From positions 62,001 through 126,000 of the forward strand of contig NZ_PNYB01000015.1 in assembly GCF_002879855.1 (NCBI RefSeq): a stretch of 64,000 bases of DNA. The letters run 5' to 3'. Shown in pieces: positions 8,536 to 18,002 of this stretch; the stretch's first letter is position 1; the number at the start of each line of letters is the position of its first letter. The DNA comes from Trinickia soli. Lineage in GTDB: Bacteria; Pseudomonadota; Gammaproteobacteria; Burkholderiales; Burkholderiaceae. The notes beneath the pieces are model-generated. The model saw only the letters and a list, made by a program, of their open reading frames with translations, searched no databases and was not told where the DNA came from. The position numbers and the translations under genes were made by a program.

Positions 8536-9272
8536 GTCGGATTCCGTTGAAGCTTCGATTGAAACTGACCCGCAAGCGCTTCGACGCTACCAAGCGCCGC
8601 CGTGATCATCTTGCCGCCGGCCTGAATGTCCTGGAACGTCGCCGTCGTAACGAGGTCGTTGCGATCGAGACTGTCGCGGTAGCTCTTCGACAATTCCTGC
8701 GAACGCGTGGCAAGCGCACGCACTTCGCCGGCGACGATCGAGAAGCCGCGCCCCGCTGCACCCGCGCGCGCCGCTTCGATCGATGCATTGAGCGAGACCA
8801 TCAGCACGTGGTTGACGATGCGCGCGAGTTCGTGATTCTTGCGATGCATGTCCTGGTTTTGCGCCATCAGCGAAATCATCTGCTCGTGCCAGCGCTCGAA
8901 CGTCGCCGCGAACTGCTTGAGACGCGCCGCTTCGTCCTCGATGCGCTTCGCGTGCGCGAGGAGATCGTCATGACGCGCGAGCGCTTCGCCGAGCGCCGAG
9001 CGCGCCATCGACGCGTCGTTCGATGCATTCGCCAGTTTGTCGGCAAGGCGCCCGGTTTCGACTTCGAGTTCGCCTACGCGGGCCTGATGCGCGGCAACTG
9101 CCGCCTCGGCCCGCGCCCGCTCTTCGTCATGCGCAGCATTGAGCTGCGCAAGCGCCTCGCCGTGGGCACGCTTCGCGCGCGCGAGCACGCGCCCATGTGC
9201 AATGAGCGCCACCAACACGGCGAGCGCACATACCGCCACCGCTATCGCCAACATCCAATTCGTTAGAACCAC
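8532..9272 (-). CDS. Short MCP-like signalling protein
   Basis: 246-residue protein with one N-terminal membrane segment (WMLAIAVAVCALAVLVALIA), a coiled-coil (roughly 30-120) and a truncated methyl-accepting signalling hairpin. The tip reads LNASIEAARAGAAGRGFSIVAGEVRALATRS, near-identical in pattern to the CheA-interacting tip of chemoreceptors. There is no periplasmic ligand domain and no HAMP. The GTG at 9272 has a GGGGA ribosome site. It sits between the CheA-like kinase and the CheX-like gene. It probably scaffolds or modulates the kinase rather than sensing directly (inference). Confidence 0.82.
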   Translation of the reverse strand: MVLTNWMLAIAVAVCALAVLVALIAHGRVLARAKRAHGEALAQLNAAHDEERARAEAAVAAHQARVGELEVETGRLADKLANASNDASMARSALGEALARHDDLLAHAKRIEDEAARLKQFAATFERWHEQMISLMAQNQDMHRKNHELARIVNHVLMVSLNASIEAARAGAAGRGFSIVAGEVRALATRSQELSKSYRDSLDRNDLVTTATFQDIQAGGKMITAALGSVEALAGQFQSKLQRNPT

Positions 9273-9367
9273 AGCTTTCCCCGACGCTTCCTGCCAGACC
9301 TTCCTGATCGATCGCTCAGACCCACGCGCCCGCTCGCGCGGACACTCCGCTTCTGCCCGCTCGCCGC

Positions 9368-11773
9368 TTACGCGAGTGCGTCGCCGCGCGCCGCCTTTAC
9401 GCTCGCCGCAACGGGCGCGTCCCGGCCGACGGGCGCACCCAGACTGTCGACCACCCACGCCTCCGGCAGGTAGACGATCGTCTGGAACCGCCGGAATTCC
9501 GCACCGCGGCGCTCGTCAGTGAAACGCAGCTCGATCCGTCCATGCTCGCGTTCGAGCATCTCCTTGACGGCGTCCATGCCCACCCCGCGCCCGGAGACTT
9601 CGGTCACGGCCTTGGCCGTCGAGAAACCGGCACGGAAAATGAAGCGGGCTACCGCTTCATCGCCAATTTCCTGATTCGGCTCGATCCAGCCGCGCTCGAC
9701 TGCGATCGAGCGAATGCGCGCCAGCGCCAGTCCGCGACCGTCGTCGCTCAGTGTGATTTGCAGCGCGCCGGCGTCGACACCGACTTCGACCTCGATCGCG
9801 CCCGCTGCGGGCTTGCCGACGGCCGTGCGCTCGTCGGCCGATTCGATGCCGTGATCGACGCTATTGCGCAGCAGATGCGTGAAAACATCGCGCAGCGCAC
9901 CGCTCGCATGGCGACGCAAGCGATAACCGTTGTCGTCGATCGTGACCGTCGGCGCGCTTTTGCCGAGTTCGCTCGCGAGCGACGGCAGCGAGTCGATCGG
10001 TCCCGACAGCGCCTGCGCGAAGCTCTCCGTATCGAGCAGTCGCAACGTACGCCTGACGGTGTCGCGCATGCCGACGAGCCCGAGCAGATCGTCCTCGCCC
10101 ACCGAGTCGACAAGCCGCAGGCTTTCGTCGATATGCGACCGATCGACGACCATGTAGCGCCCGCTCTGCGGCTGATGCACGCTGCCGACGGGGCCCGTGC
10201 GGCCGAGATTGACTTCGTTGATCGTCGCATAATGCTCGACAGCCGCCTTGACGCGAGCCAGTTCTGCGATCGAGGCTTCACGGTCCCACGCCTCACCCGC
10301 GCCGAGGCGTCGCATCTCGTCGTACCGTTGCTCGGCCTCGTGAACGATGCTCGTCAGATGACGCAAACCATAGGTGCGCGCGTTGCCCTTGATCGTATGC
10401 ATGTTGCGGAACAGCTCGGCCAGCGCCGACTCGTCCGCGTGCTCGTGCTGGCCGATGATCCGTTCGTTGTCGTGGATGAAGCCCTTCGCGCTCTCGACGA
10501 ATTGATGAAACTTGTCCTGACTGACGGCCAGGATCTCGCCGATCATTTCGAGTTGTCGTTTTTGTTCGGTCGATTCGGCCGCGAGGCGCCGCAGTTCGGT
10601 CACGTCGCGCACGCAAAGCATGAGGCGCATGACGGTGTCGGTCTCGTCGGTGATGGCGGACCAGCTCAGATCAAGCGTCTTGATGCGCCCGTCCGCCATC
10701 GCCCTGGCGACTTCGTTGACGAGCAGATGCTCGTTGAACGCGAAGTTGATCGCGTCTTCACCGATACAGGCATGAATGGCCGCTTCGACTTGCGAGCGCG
10801 TATCGGCATCGAGGCTCGTGTCGCCGAAGACGAGCGACATGACATCGCGGCCCGCAATGTCTTCGCTTTCGAAAATCGCCTCGAGATACGCCGAGTATTC
10901 GCCATGCACGATACCGCCGTCGACGACCGTCAGGATGCCTTGCTGCATATTCTGCAACATCGCCTGAATGTCGGCCGTCTTCTGCTTCAACTGCAGCGAG
11001 CTCTGCTCGATCTTTTCGATCATGTCGTTGAACGCGGCGATCGAGCGGCCGATTTCGTCCATACGCGCGACGGGCACGCGCCGCGTGAAATCCTGCTTCG
11101 ATGCGATCTCGCTCATCTCGGACTGCATGCGCATCAACGGCCGCGTGATCTGGCGATAGAGCAACACGCCGATCCCGATCAGCATGGCGATGGCGACGGC
11201 CGTCGCACCGCCGATCGCGCTCGTCGTCGTGGCGAGCATGCCGTTGAGCGCGCCGATCGCATCGTCCTTCTGGCGGTTCTTCTCGATCCGCATCGTCTCG
11301 ACGATCCCTTCGAGTTCGTTCCGGTATTCGCCGACGTCCGCGAACAGGAATGCCTGCGCGAGTTCGTTCTTGCCCGCGGCTTTCATCTTTTCGGTTTCGT
11401 CGATGGCGGCGAAGTAGTTGGCGAGGCTCTCGTCCGCCTGCGTCACGAGCCCTTTCTGCGCGTGGCTCGCCGCGGCCCGTGCCTGCACCTCGAGCGACCG
11501 ACGCAGTTGCTCTTGCTTCGTCGTCAATTGCGCTTGCGCCTGCGAGACCATGTTGGCATCGGGCGCATAGACAAGCGTCATCGTGGCAAGTTGAACGTCC
11601 TTCACTTCGGCCACGAGATCGCTCGACGCAAGCGCACTCGGCACGACACCTTGTGTGACCTCGCGAACCTGGTCGGCGCTGCGACGCGCTTGATACGTGG
11701 CATAGCCGCCGATCGACGCGAGTGCGACGAACATGAGCAGCACCAATAACGTGATGCGATGACGAATCGTCAT
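9368..11773 (-). CDS. Membrane-bound CheA-like histidine kinase with HAMP and HPt
   Basis: 801-residue sensor kinase combining a chemoreceptor-like front with a CheA-like rear. There is a first membrane helix at about 8-28, a four-helix-bundle-like periplasmic region to about 195, a second helix near 197-217, and a HAMP. A PAS-like region spans about 280-400. An HPt follows with H459 in MHTIKGNARTYG, and a CheA-type ATPase region with RNSVDHGIESADER, DDGRGL, GFSTA and SGRGVGMDAVKEM. No CheW-like (P5) domain follows, so it cannot couple to receptors the standard way. It heads the operon with the MCP-like, CheX-like and CheY proteins. The start is the ATG at 11773. The domain reading is confident; the signal and the physiological output are not known. 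Confidence 0.85.
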   Translation of the reverse strand: MTIRHRITLLVLLMFVALASIGGYATYQARRSADQVREVTQGVVPSALASSDLVAEVKDVQLATMTLVYAPDANMVSQAQAQLTTKQEQLRRSLEVQARAAASHAQKGLVTQADESLANYFAAIDETEKMKAAGKNELAQAFLFADVGEYRNELEGIVETMRIEKNRQKDDAIGALNGMLATTTSAIGGATAVAIAMLIGIGVLLYRQITRPLMRMQSEMSEIASKQDFTRRVPVARMDEIGRSIAAFNDMIEKIEQSSLQLKQKTADIQAMLQNMQQGILTVVDGGIVHGEYSAYLEAIFESEDIAGRDVMSLVFGDTSLDADTRSQVEAAIHACIGEDAINFAFNEHLLVNEVARAMADGRIKTLDLSWSAITDETDTVMRLMLCVRDVTELRRLAAESTEQKRQLEMIGEILAVSQDKFHQFVESAKGFIHDNERIIGQHEHADESALAELFRNMHTIKGNARTYGLRHLTSIVHEAEQRYDEMRRLGAGEAWDREASIAELARVKAAVEHYATINEVNLGRTGPVGSVHQPQSGRYMVVDRSHIDESLRLVDSVGEDDLLGLVGMRDTVRRTLRLLDTESFAQALSGPIDSLPSLASELGKSAPTVTIDDNGYRLRRHASGALRDVFTHLLRNSVDHGIESADERTAVGKPAAGAIEVEVGVDAGALQITLSDDGRGLALARIRSIAVERGWIEPNQEIGDEAVARFIFRAGFSTAKAVTEVSGRGVGMDAVKEMLEREHGRIELRFTDERRGAEFRRFQTIVYLPEAWVVDSLGAPVGRDAPVAASVKAARGDALA

Positions 11774-11919
11774 GCTGATCCCCGATGCGTGGTCTATCGC
11801 GCGCGATCTTTGCCGCACGCGGATTTTGCTTTGTAGTGAATCTTTACTTCGTTGAGCGTGATTATCGAGGCGCGCTCATGACGAAGTGATGACCGAAGCA
11901 AACGGGGATGCCCAGATAC

Positions 11920-11955
11920 AAAAAGGCCGCATGCAGCAAATCTGCAAGCGGCCTT
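11920..11955 (-). terminator. Rho-independent terminator of alaS
   Basis: Inverted repeat AAGGCCGC ... GCGGCCTT with an inner stem TGCAG/CTGCA and a small loop. On the minus strand it is followed by TTTTT, 23 bases past the alaS stop. Confidence 0.85.
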
Positions 11956-11977
11956 CGATCAAGCGATGAAACCGGGT

Positions 11978-14602
11978 TTACAACTGCCCTTGCACCCACT
12001 CCTTGACGCCGGCAAGCGCCGCAGGCAGCTTCGCAGGCTCGGTCCCGCCCGCCTGCGCCATGTCGGGCCGCCCACCGCCCTTGCCGCCCACCTGCTGCGC
12101 GACGAAGTTGACGAGTTCGCCCGCCTTCACCTTCTTGCTCGCGTCGGCCGTCACGCCCGCGATGAGGCTGACCTTGCCGCCGTCCACGGCCGCAAGCACG
12201 ATCGCCGCGTGCTTGAGCTTGTCCTTGAGCTTATCGACGGTCTCGCGCAGCGTCTTGACGTCCGCACCTTCGAGCGTCGCCGCGAGCACCTGCACGCCGG
12301 CCACCTCTACAGCCTGCGCGGCGAGTTCGTCGCCCTGGCTCGATGCGAGCTTCGACTTGAGCGCCGCCAGCTCCTTCTCGAGCGACTTGACCTGCTCTTG
12401 CACCTGCGCCACCCGTTGCGTCAATTCCGAGGGCTGCGCCTTCAGCGCGGACGCTACTGCGTTGACGCGGCTCTCGAGCCCTTGCACGTAACGCACGGCG
12501 TTATCGCCCGTGATCGCTTCGACGCGACGAATCCCGGCTGCCACGCCCGTCTCGCCCACAATCTTGAACAAACCGATGTCACCCGTGCGGTGCACGTGCG
12601 TGCCGCCGCAGAGCTCGCGCGAGAAACCCAGATCGAGCACGCGCACTTCGTCGCCATACTTCTCGCCGAACAGCGCCATCGCGCCGCCCTTCACCGCCTC
12701 GTCGTAAGGCATCACACGCACGATGCCGGGCGCATTGGCGAGCACCTCCGCATTGACGATATCTTCGACGCGACGAATTTCTTCATCGGACAGCGGGGCG
12801 TTATGCGCGAAGTCGAAGCGCGTCTTCTCGTCGTCGACGAGCGAGCCCTTCTGCTGCACGTGGCCGCCGAGCACTTCGCGCAGCGCCTTGTGCATCAAGT
12901 GCGTCGCGGAGTGATTGCGCGCCGTGCGCGCGCGGCGAATCGCGTCGATCTCGGCCTTGACGACATCGCCGACTTTCAGCCTGCCTTGTTCGAGCGAACC
13001 GTGATGGCCGATCACGTCGGCCTGCACCTTCAGCGTATCGGCCACGGTGAAGCGCACGCTCGCGTTCGCGAGCACGCCCGTATCGCCAACCTGCCCGCCC
13101 GACTCCGCATAGAACGGCGTGTGGTCGAGCACGACGACGGCCTGCTGGCCATGCTGCACTTCATCGACGGCCGTTCCGTCGACATAGAGCGCCACGATCT
13201 TCGCATCGTCGAAGATCGCCTCTTCGTAGCCGTGGAACGTCGTCTTCGCGCCGGAATACTCGAGGCCTTGCGCCGCCTTGAACTTGCCGGCCGCGCGTGC
13301 CTGTTCGCGCTGGCGCGACATCGCTTCGTCGAAGGCCGGCTCGTCCACCGTCATGCCGCGCTCGCGGCACACGTCGGCCGTCAGGTCGAGCGGAAAGCCG
13401 TACGTGTCGTGCAGCTTGAACGCGAGATCGCCGGAGAGAATCTTGCCGCCTTTGCTTTCGAGCGCGGCCAGCGCCTCGTCGAGAATCGACATGCCATGTT
13501 CGATCGTCTCGAAGAAACGCTCTTCTTCCTGGCGCAGCACGTCGGTGACGCGCGCTTGCGCATCGGCGAGCTCGGGATAAGCGCCGCCCATCTGGGCGAC
13601 GAGATCGGCCACGAGCTTATGGAAGAACGCATGCTTGCAGCCGAGCTTGTAGCCGTGACGAATCGCGCGCCGCACGATCCGGCGCAGCACATAGCCGCGC
13701 CCTTCGTTGCCGGGAATGACGCCGTCGACGATCAGGAACGAGCACGCGCGAATGTGATCGGCGATCACCTTCAGCGAATTGTTCGAGAGATCGGCCACCC
13801 CCGTTTCACGCGCTGCCGCCTGGATCAGCGCCTGGAACAGATCGATCTCGTAGTTGCTATGCACGTGCTGCAGGACGGCCGCGATCCGCTCCAAACCCAT
13901 GCCCGTGTCGACGCACGGCTTGGGCAGCGGCGTCATGTTGCCCTGGGCATCACGGTTGAACTGCATGAACACGAGATTCCAGATCTCGATGTAACGATCG
14001 CCGTCTTCCTCCGGCGAGCCCGGGGGGCCACCCCATACGTCGGGCCCGTGATCGTAGAAGATTTCCGAGCACGGACCGCACGGCCCCGTATCGGCCATCT
14101 GCCAGAAGTTGTCCGATGCGTAGCGCGCGCCTTTGTTGTCGCCGATGCGAATGATGCGCTCGGTCGGCACGCCGACTTCCTTGGCCCACATATCGTAGGC
14201 TTCGTCGTCTTCCTGATAGACCGTCACCCAGAGCTTTTCCTTCGGCAGCCGGTAGACGGTCGTCAGCAATTCCCACGCGTAGTGGATGGCGTCGCGCTTG
14301 AAATAATCGCCGAACGAGAAGTTGCCGAGCATCTCGAAGAACGTGTGGTGCCGCGCGGTGTAGCCGACGTTTTCGAGGTCGTTGTGCTTGCCGCCCGCGC
14401 GCACGCTGCGCTGCGCCGTCGTGGCGCGCGAATACGGCCGCGACTCCGCGCCGAGGAACACGTCTTTGAACTGCACCATCCCCGAATTGGTGAAGAGCAG
14501 TGTCGGATCGTTACCGGGCACGAGGCTCGACGAGCGGACGATCGTATGGCCCTTCGATTCGAAGAACCTGAGGAATTTCTCGCGGATTTCGGCGGCTTTC
14601 AT
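11978..14602 (-). CDS. alaS: Alanyl-tRNA synthetase
   Basis: Cytoplasmic class II synthetase that charges tRNA-Ala, 874 residues, the expected full length. The N-terminal catalytic part starts [20 protein letters not shown] and contains the motif 2 region and [10 protein letters not shown]. The editing domain shows both zinc-ligand pairs, [11 protein letters not shown] and [13 protein letters not shown]. The C-terminal region ends with the C-Ala domain ([12 protein letters not shown]-type segment). The ATG at 14602 is the conserved family start. It is a single gene with its own terminator downstream. Confidence 0.98.
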   Translation of the reverse strand: MKAAEIREKFLRFFESKGHTIVRSSSLVPGNDPTLLFTNSGMVQFKDVFLGAESRPYSRATTAQRSVRAGGKHNDLENVGYTARHHTFFEMLGNFSFGDYFKRDAIHYAWELLTTVYRLPKEKLWVTVYQEDDEAYDMWAKEVGVPTERIIRIGDNKGARYASDNFWQMADTGPCGPCSEIFYDHGPDVWGGPPGSPEEDGDRYIEIWNLVFMQFNRDAQGNMTPLPKPCVDTGMGLERIAAVLQHVHSNYEIDLFQALIQAAARETGVADLSNNSLKVIADHIRACSFLIVDGVIPGNEGRGYVLRRIVRRAIRHGYKLGCKHAFFHKLVADLVAQMGGAYPELADAQARVTDVLRQEEERFFETIEHGMSILDEALAALESKGGKILSGDLAFKLHDTYGFPLDLTADVCRERGMTVDEPAFDEAMSRQREQARAAGKFKAAQGLEYSGAKTTFHGYEEAIFDDAKIVALYVDGTAVDEVQHGQQAVVVLDHTPFYAESGGQVGDTGVLANASVRFTVADTLKVQADVIGHHGSLEQGRLKVGDVVKAEIDAIRRARTARNHSATHLMHKALREVLGGHVQQKGSLVDDEKTRFDFAHNAPLSDEEIRRVEDIVNAEVLANAPGIVRVMPYDEAVKGGAMALFGEKYGDEVRVLDLGFSRELCGGTHVHRTGDIGLFKIVGETGVAAGIRRVEAITGDNAVRYVQGLESRVNAVASALKAQPSELTQRVAQVQEQVKSLEKELAALKSKLASSQGDELAAQAVEVAGVQVLAATLEGADVKTLRETVDKLKDKLKHAAIVLAAVDGGKVSLIAGVTADASKKVKAGELVNFVAQQVGGKGGGRPDMAQAGGTEPAKLPAALAGVKEWVQGQL

Positions 14603-14786
14603 AGAAAACTGAGGGGGGACGGTCTCGACTGGAAACCGGCCGCGCCCCAATGCACATGGCGCTGGGCCGTTTTCCCCTAAACGGCCCATTATACGGAATT
14701 GTCGGACGCACGCGCCGCAAGCGCGGCCCTGCGCTGCGCAACGACGCACGGACCCGCCTGCCAGGCCGGGCCCGGATCTGACGCGA

Positions 14787-15041
14787 TCACACGGCGCGCC
14801 TGACGAGTCGAATGACGAAGAGGAGCACCACGGCGCCGATGACGGCCACAATCAGCGAGCTGAAAAATCCGCCACCGATATGAAGGTGCAGCACCGAGGC
14901 CAGCCATCCGCCGACAAACGCGCCGACAATGCCGACGATGATGTCGACGATCAGGCCGAAACCGCCCCCTTTCATGATGATTCCGGCCAGCCAGCCCGCA
15001 AGGGCGCCAATGATCAGCCAGACGATCAGACCATGTTGCAT
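14787..15041 (-). CDS. GlsB/YeaQ/YmgE family membrane protein
   Basis: 84-residue inner-membrane protein with three hydrophobic segments and the family pattern [39 protein letters not shown]. Family members (transglycosylase-associated / stress-induced) have no firm biochemical role. It stands alone upstream of alaS in the same direction, 184 bases away, and divergent from the CoA-transferase gene. Confidence 0.9.
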   Translation of the reverse strand: MQHGLIVWLIIGALAGWLAGIIMKGGGFGLIVDIIVGIVGAFVGGWLASVLHLHIGGGFFSSLIVAVIGAVVLLFVIRLVRRAV

Positions 15042-15437
15042 TGCGCTTTCTCCGATGTGTTTTGGGTATTCTTCCCGGCACCGACGGCGCTTGGCGGGCG
15101 CGAAGTGCCGAGCCGCTGGGAAACGCAGAATTGCTCGCTAGTCTATCCGCTGCCGGCCCGTCTGGGACGCCTCCTAACGCACGATGACGATTGTTTAATC
15201 GCATCGCCCATAGCGAGCGATTCGCCCAGGATGCAGCGATTCATGCGAGCCAAAACCGGGCGAACGGCGTGCGGGCGGACAGACGTGCGGCAGTGCATCT
15301 GGCGCGACGGCCAGTCTGGCCCAACGGCCTGGTACAGCGGTGCGGCTCGCTCGGGTAACATCCTCCCGACGCCCGCAGCCCGGCGCGGCCCCGCGCCGCC
15401 GGCCGCCCGACCGACTACACCAGGAGACACTGTTCAC
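15042..15437. other. 396-bp divergent intergenic region
   Basis: The region lies between the glsB-like gene (minus) and the CoA-transferase gene (plus). No credible coding frame, structured RNA or strong repeat was found. It must hold both promoters. The only definite signal is an AGGAGA ribosome site at 15422-15427 serving the CoA-transferase ATG at 15438. Confidence 0.6.
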
Positions 15438-16658
15438 ATGGGAGCGCTCAGCCATATCCGCGTGCTCGACCTGACCCGCGTGCTCGCGGGTCCGTGGTGC
15501 GCGCAAACGCTCGCCGATCTCGGCGCCGACGTGATCAAGATCGAGCGCCCCGGCGTCGGCGACGACACGCGCCACTGGGGGCCGCCGTACCTGAAAACGC
15601 CCGACGGCGCGGACACGCGCGAGGCGGCCTACTATCTGTGCGCCAATCGCAACAAGCGCTCGGTTACGGTCGATATCGCCACGCCCGAAGGGCAGCAGAT
15701 CGTGCGCGAGCTGGCCGCCACGAGCGACGTCGTTCTCGAAAACTACAAGGTCGGCCAGTTGAAGAAATACGGCCTCGATTACGAATCGCTCAAAGCGGTC
15801 AAGCCCGATCTCGTCTACTGCTCCGTGACGGGCTTCGGGCAGACGGGCCCGCTCGCCGAGCGCGCCGGCTACGACTTCATCGTGCAAGGCATGGGCGGCT
15901 TCATGAGCATCACGGGCGAGCGCGACGCCTTGCCCGGCGGCGGGCCGCAAAAAGCCGGCGTGGCGATCGCCGATCTGATGACGGGCATGTATTCGACGGT
16001 AGCGGTCCTGGCCGCCCTGGCCCACCGCGACCGCACGGGCGAAGGCCAAGCCATCGACATGGCGTTGCTCGACGTGCAGGTGGCGATGCTGGCGAACGTC
16101 GGCTCGAACTTCCTCGCCAGCGGCAAGGCGCCGCAGCGTTGGGGCAACGCGCATCAGAACATCGTCCCGTACCAGGCGTTCCGGACGAGCGACAGCTGGA
16201 TCATCGTCGCCGTCGGCAACGACGGGCAGTTTCGCAAGTTCGTCGAAGTGGGCGGGCGCCCCGAACTCGCGGACGATGCGCGCTTCGCCACGAATCCCGA
16301 ACGTGTGCGCCATCGCGACGTGCTCGTGCCGATCGTGGCCGAGATGGTCAGGACGCGCGGCAAGCGCGAGTGGATCGAGGCGTTGGAAGCGGCTGGCGTG
16401 CCGTGCGGACCGATCAACGATGTCGCCGAGGTATTCGACGACGAGCAGGTGCGCGCACGCGGCATGCGGGTCGAGGCGCCGCATCCGAGCGGCGCGGTGG
16501 CCCCGCTCGTGCGCAACCCGATCCGTATGAGTGCGACGCCGCCCGAAGTCCGTAGCGCCCCGCCCACGCTCGGCGAGCACACGCAGGCGGTGCTGCGCGA
16601 CGTGCTCGGCTACGACGAAGCGACCATCGCCGGGCTGCGCGGCAAGGCGGTGATTTGA
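15438..16658 (+). CDS. CaiB/BaiF family (class III) CoA-transferase
   Basis: 406-residue class III acyl-CoA transferase. MGALSHIRVLDLTRVLAGPWCAQTLADLGADVIKIERPGVGDDTR is the family N-terminus, and GQAIDMALLD carries the catalytic aspartate region. The C-terminal half has the VPCGPINDVAEVFDDEQV segment seen in the formyl-CoA / succinyl-CoA transferase branch. The ATG at 15438 is supported by the ribosome site 10 bases upstream. The acyl group and the CoA donor cannot be read from sequence. The gene ends at the edge of a 12-bp repeat array. Confidence 0.92.
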   Translation: MGALSHIRVLDLTRVLAGPWCAQTLADLGADVIKIERPGVGDDTRHWGPPYLKTPDGADTREAAYYLCANRNKRSVTVDIATPEGQQIVRELAATSDVVLENYKVGQLKKYGLDYESLKAVKPDLVYCSVTGFGQTGPLAERAGYDFIVQGMGGFMSITGERDALPGGGPQKAGVAIADLMTGMYSTVAVLAALAHRDRTGEGQAIDMALLDVQVAMLANVGSNFLASGKAPQRWGNAHQNIVPYQAFRTSDSWIIVAVGNDGQFRKFVEVGGRPELADDARFATNPERVRHRDVLVPIVAEMVRTRGKREWIEALEAAGVPCGPINDVAEVFDDEQVRARGMRVEAPHPSGAVAPLVRNPIRMSATPPEVRSAPPTLGEHTQAVLRDVLGYDEATIAGLRGKAVI

Positions 16659-16672
16659 TCCGCCGACAGATC

Positions 16673-16816
16673 GGCAACTCCTCGGGCAATGAAGCGGGTA
16701 ACGAAGCGGGCAATGACGCGGGCGAGGAATCGAGCAATGAACCGCCCGCATCAGCCCGCTTGTCAGCCCACCCGTCAGCCCACTAATCAGCCCACTAATC
16801 AGCCGGCAATGCAGCC
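16673..16816. repeat. 12-bp tandem repeat array between convergent genes
   Basis: Twelve consecutive units in one 12-bp phase. They begin with GGCAACTCCTCG, GGCAATGAAGCG, GGTAACGAAGCG, GGCAATGACGCG, continue through CGCTTGTCAGCC, CACCCGTCAGCC, CACTAATCAGCC (twice), and end with GGCAATGCAGCC. The right end runs into the last codons of the RBBP9-type hydrolase. On that strand four or five units each carry an in-frame TGA, so the gene stop is tandemly repeated. The left end starts just after the CoA-transferase stop. Confidence 0.8.
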
Positions 16817-17362
16817 GACAAGCGACGCGAGCCAGCGCCGGGCCTCTTCCCAATCGCCGAGGCCGCTCTCGGCGTTGATATGGCCGCGCGGCCCGATGTC
16901 GATGAAGCGGCTGCCCCAGCCCATGGCGCAGCGTTCGGCGAAGGCGAGCGTGCCATATGGGTCGTCGCTGCTGGCCACGACGATCGACGGGAACGGCAGC
17001 GGTTCGAGCGCGATCTCGTCATAGCCGTGGGCATCGCGCGGAAACGCCGGGCCGGCCGGATCGGGCGGCGCGACCAGCAACGCCCCGGCGATCTTGCCCA
17101 GTTGCGCAGATGACGCGAGGCGCAGCGCCCACTGCGCCACCGTCAAACAACCGAGGCTATGCGCCGCCAGGCAAATCGGCCCGCGCGGCTCGTCCGCGAC
17201 TGCGCGATCGAGCGTTGCACACCACGTTGCGCGCACCGGGTGATCCCAGTCGGGCATCGCCACGCGCGCGAACGACGCCTCCAGGGCCTCCCATCGCGTT
17301 TGCCAATGGCCGGGGCCCGAGTTTGCGTAGCCGGGAAGGACGAGTGTTTTAGCCTGATTCAT
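16799..17362 (-). CDS. RBBP9/YdeN family alpha/beta hydrolase
   Basis: 187-residue serine hydrolase. The N-terminal LVLPGYANSGPGHWQTRWE is the family hallmark, followed by the nucleophile elbow AAHSLGCL with its serine. SSDDPYG supplies the acid region and GPRGHINAESGLGDW the catalytic histidine region. The substrate is unknown for most members. Its stop falls inside the 12-bp repeat array. The start is the ATG at 17362. Confidence 0.92.
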   Translation of the reverse strand: MNQAKTLVLPGYANSGPGHWQTRWEALEASFARVAMPDWDHPVRATWCATLDRAVADEPRGPICLAAHSLGCLTVAQWALRLASSAQLGKIAGALLVAPPDPAGPAFPRDAHGYDEIALEPLPFPSIVVASSDDPYGTLAFAERCAMGWGSRFIDIGPRGHINAESGLGDWEEARRWLASLVGCIAG

Positions 17363-17556
17363 CGAGTGGAGCGCTGCACGAAGAGCCGCATGCGCACTGA
17401 CGCATGCCGTTTGAAGGTTCGCGCGTAGTATAAGCGCCCGACCGTTCGCTCAAAGCAGAGCCTTCCGATGAACCTCGCGCAACGGCCGTGCAGCCCGGAG
17501 CCGCAGTCGCGCCGGGCCGTTTCGGGGGAGGGCCGCCCCATGCCGCTTGCGCGCCT

Positions 17557-17760
17557 TTAGCGCCCCGCGCCGATGACGCCGCCGACGGCGGCGCCGGCGA
17601 TCGTGCCGATCGGCCCGCCGGTCAGCACGTAGCCGATCGCGCCGCCTGCAGTGGCGCCGATGGCAGCATGTTTCTGCGAGCGGGTCATCGACGAGCAGGC
17701 TGCGAGGCTCGACAACAGCAGGGCGACGACGGAAAGTTTGGCGAGCGACGAAATCTTCAT
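17557..17760 (-). CDS. Glycine-zipper lipoprotein, OsmB-like
   Basis: 67-residue predicted lipoprotein. The lipoprotein signal peptide runs from residue 1 and ends in SLAAC, with the lipidated cysteine at about residue 22. The mature part is a small glycine zipper (GATAGGAIGYVLTGGPIGTIAGAAVGGVIGAG in pattern), as in OsmB/YmgG-like envelope proteins. It stands alone and is divergent from glnS with a 242-bp shared upstream region. Confidence 0.87.
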   Translation of the reverse strand: MKISSLAKLSVVALLLSSLAACSSMTRSQKHAAIGATAGGAIGYVLTGGPIGTIAGAAVGGVIGAGR

Positions 17761-18002
17761 GACCGATAGGCGTATGAGAACGGAAACGACGGGGCCGAAA
17801 GGGTTCCGGCAGTATGCGGGTCGCATCGTAAAAGGGCGCCGCCGCGGCCGGCAAACCGTTTTACCTCCTGTTACAGCGCGCAACAGAGGGCGCAAACCGC
17901 CGACTGACGAGCGCCTCGGACAGCGGCGCGCCTGCTTTAGGTAGAATGGTCGAATTGCCGCGGGCACACCCCGTGTACTTTCCGCCGATTTCCGACTTCC
18001 GC

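Noticed and set aside
11966-14680. 904-codon open frame on the plus strand opposite alaS, and a 735-codon frame at 9542-11749 opposite the CheA-like kinase
   Set aside because: High GC content keeps the opposite strand open. The translations are rich in Arg, His and Ala with no domain, and alaS and the kinase are unmistakable.
14700-14786. GC-rich inverted segments downstream of the glsB-like gene as a terminator
   Set aside because: The stem is interrupted and no T tract follows on the minus strand.
15195-16853. 552-codon frame antisense to the CoA-transferase
   Set aside because: Composition is typical of a shadow frame and the sense gene is a full family member. It also crosses the 12-bp repeat.
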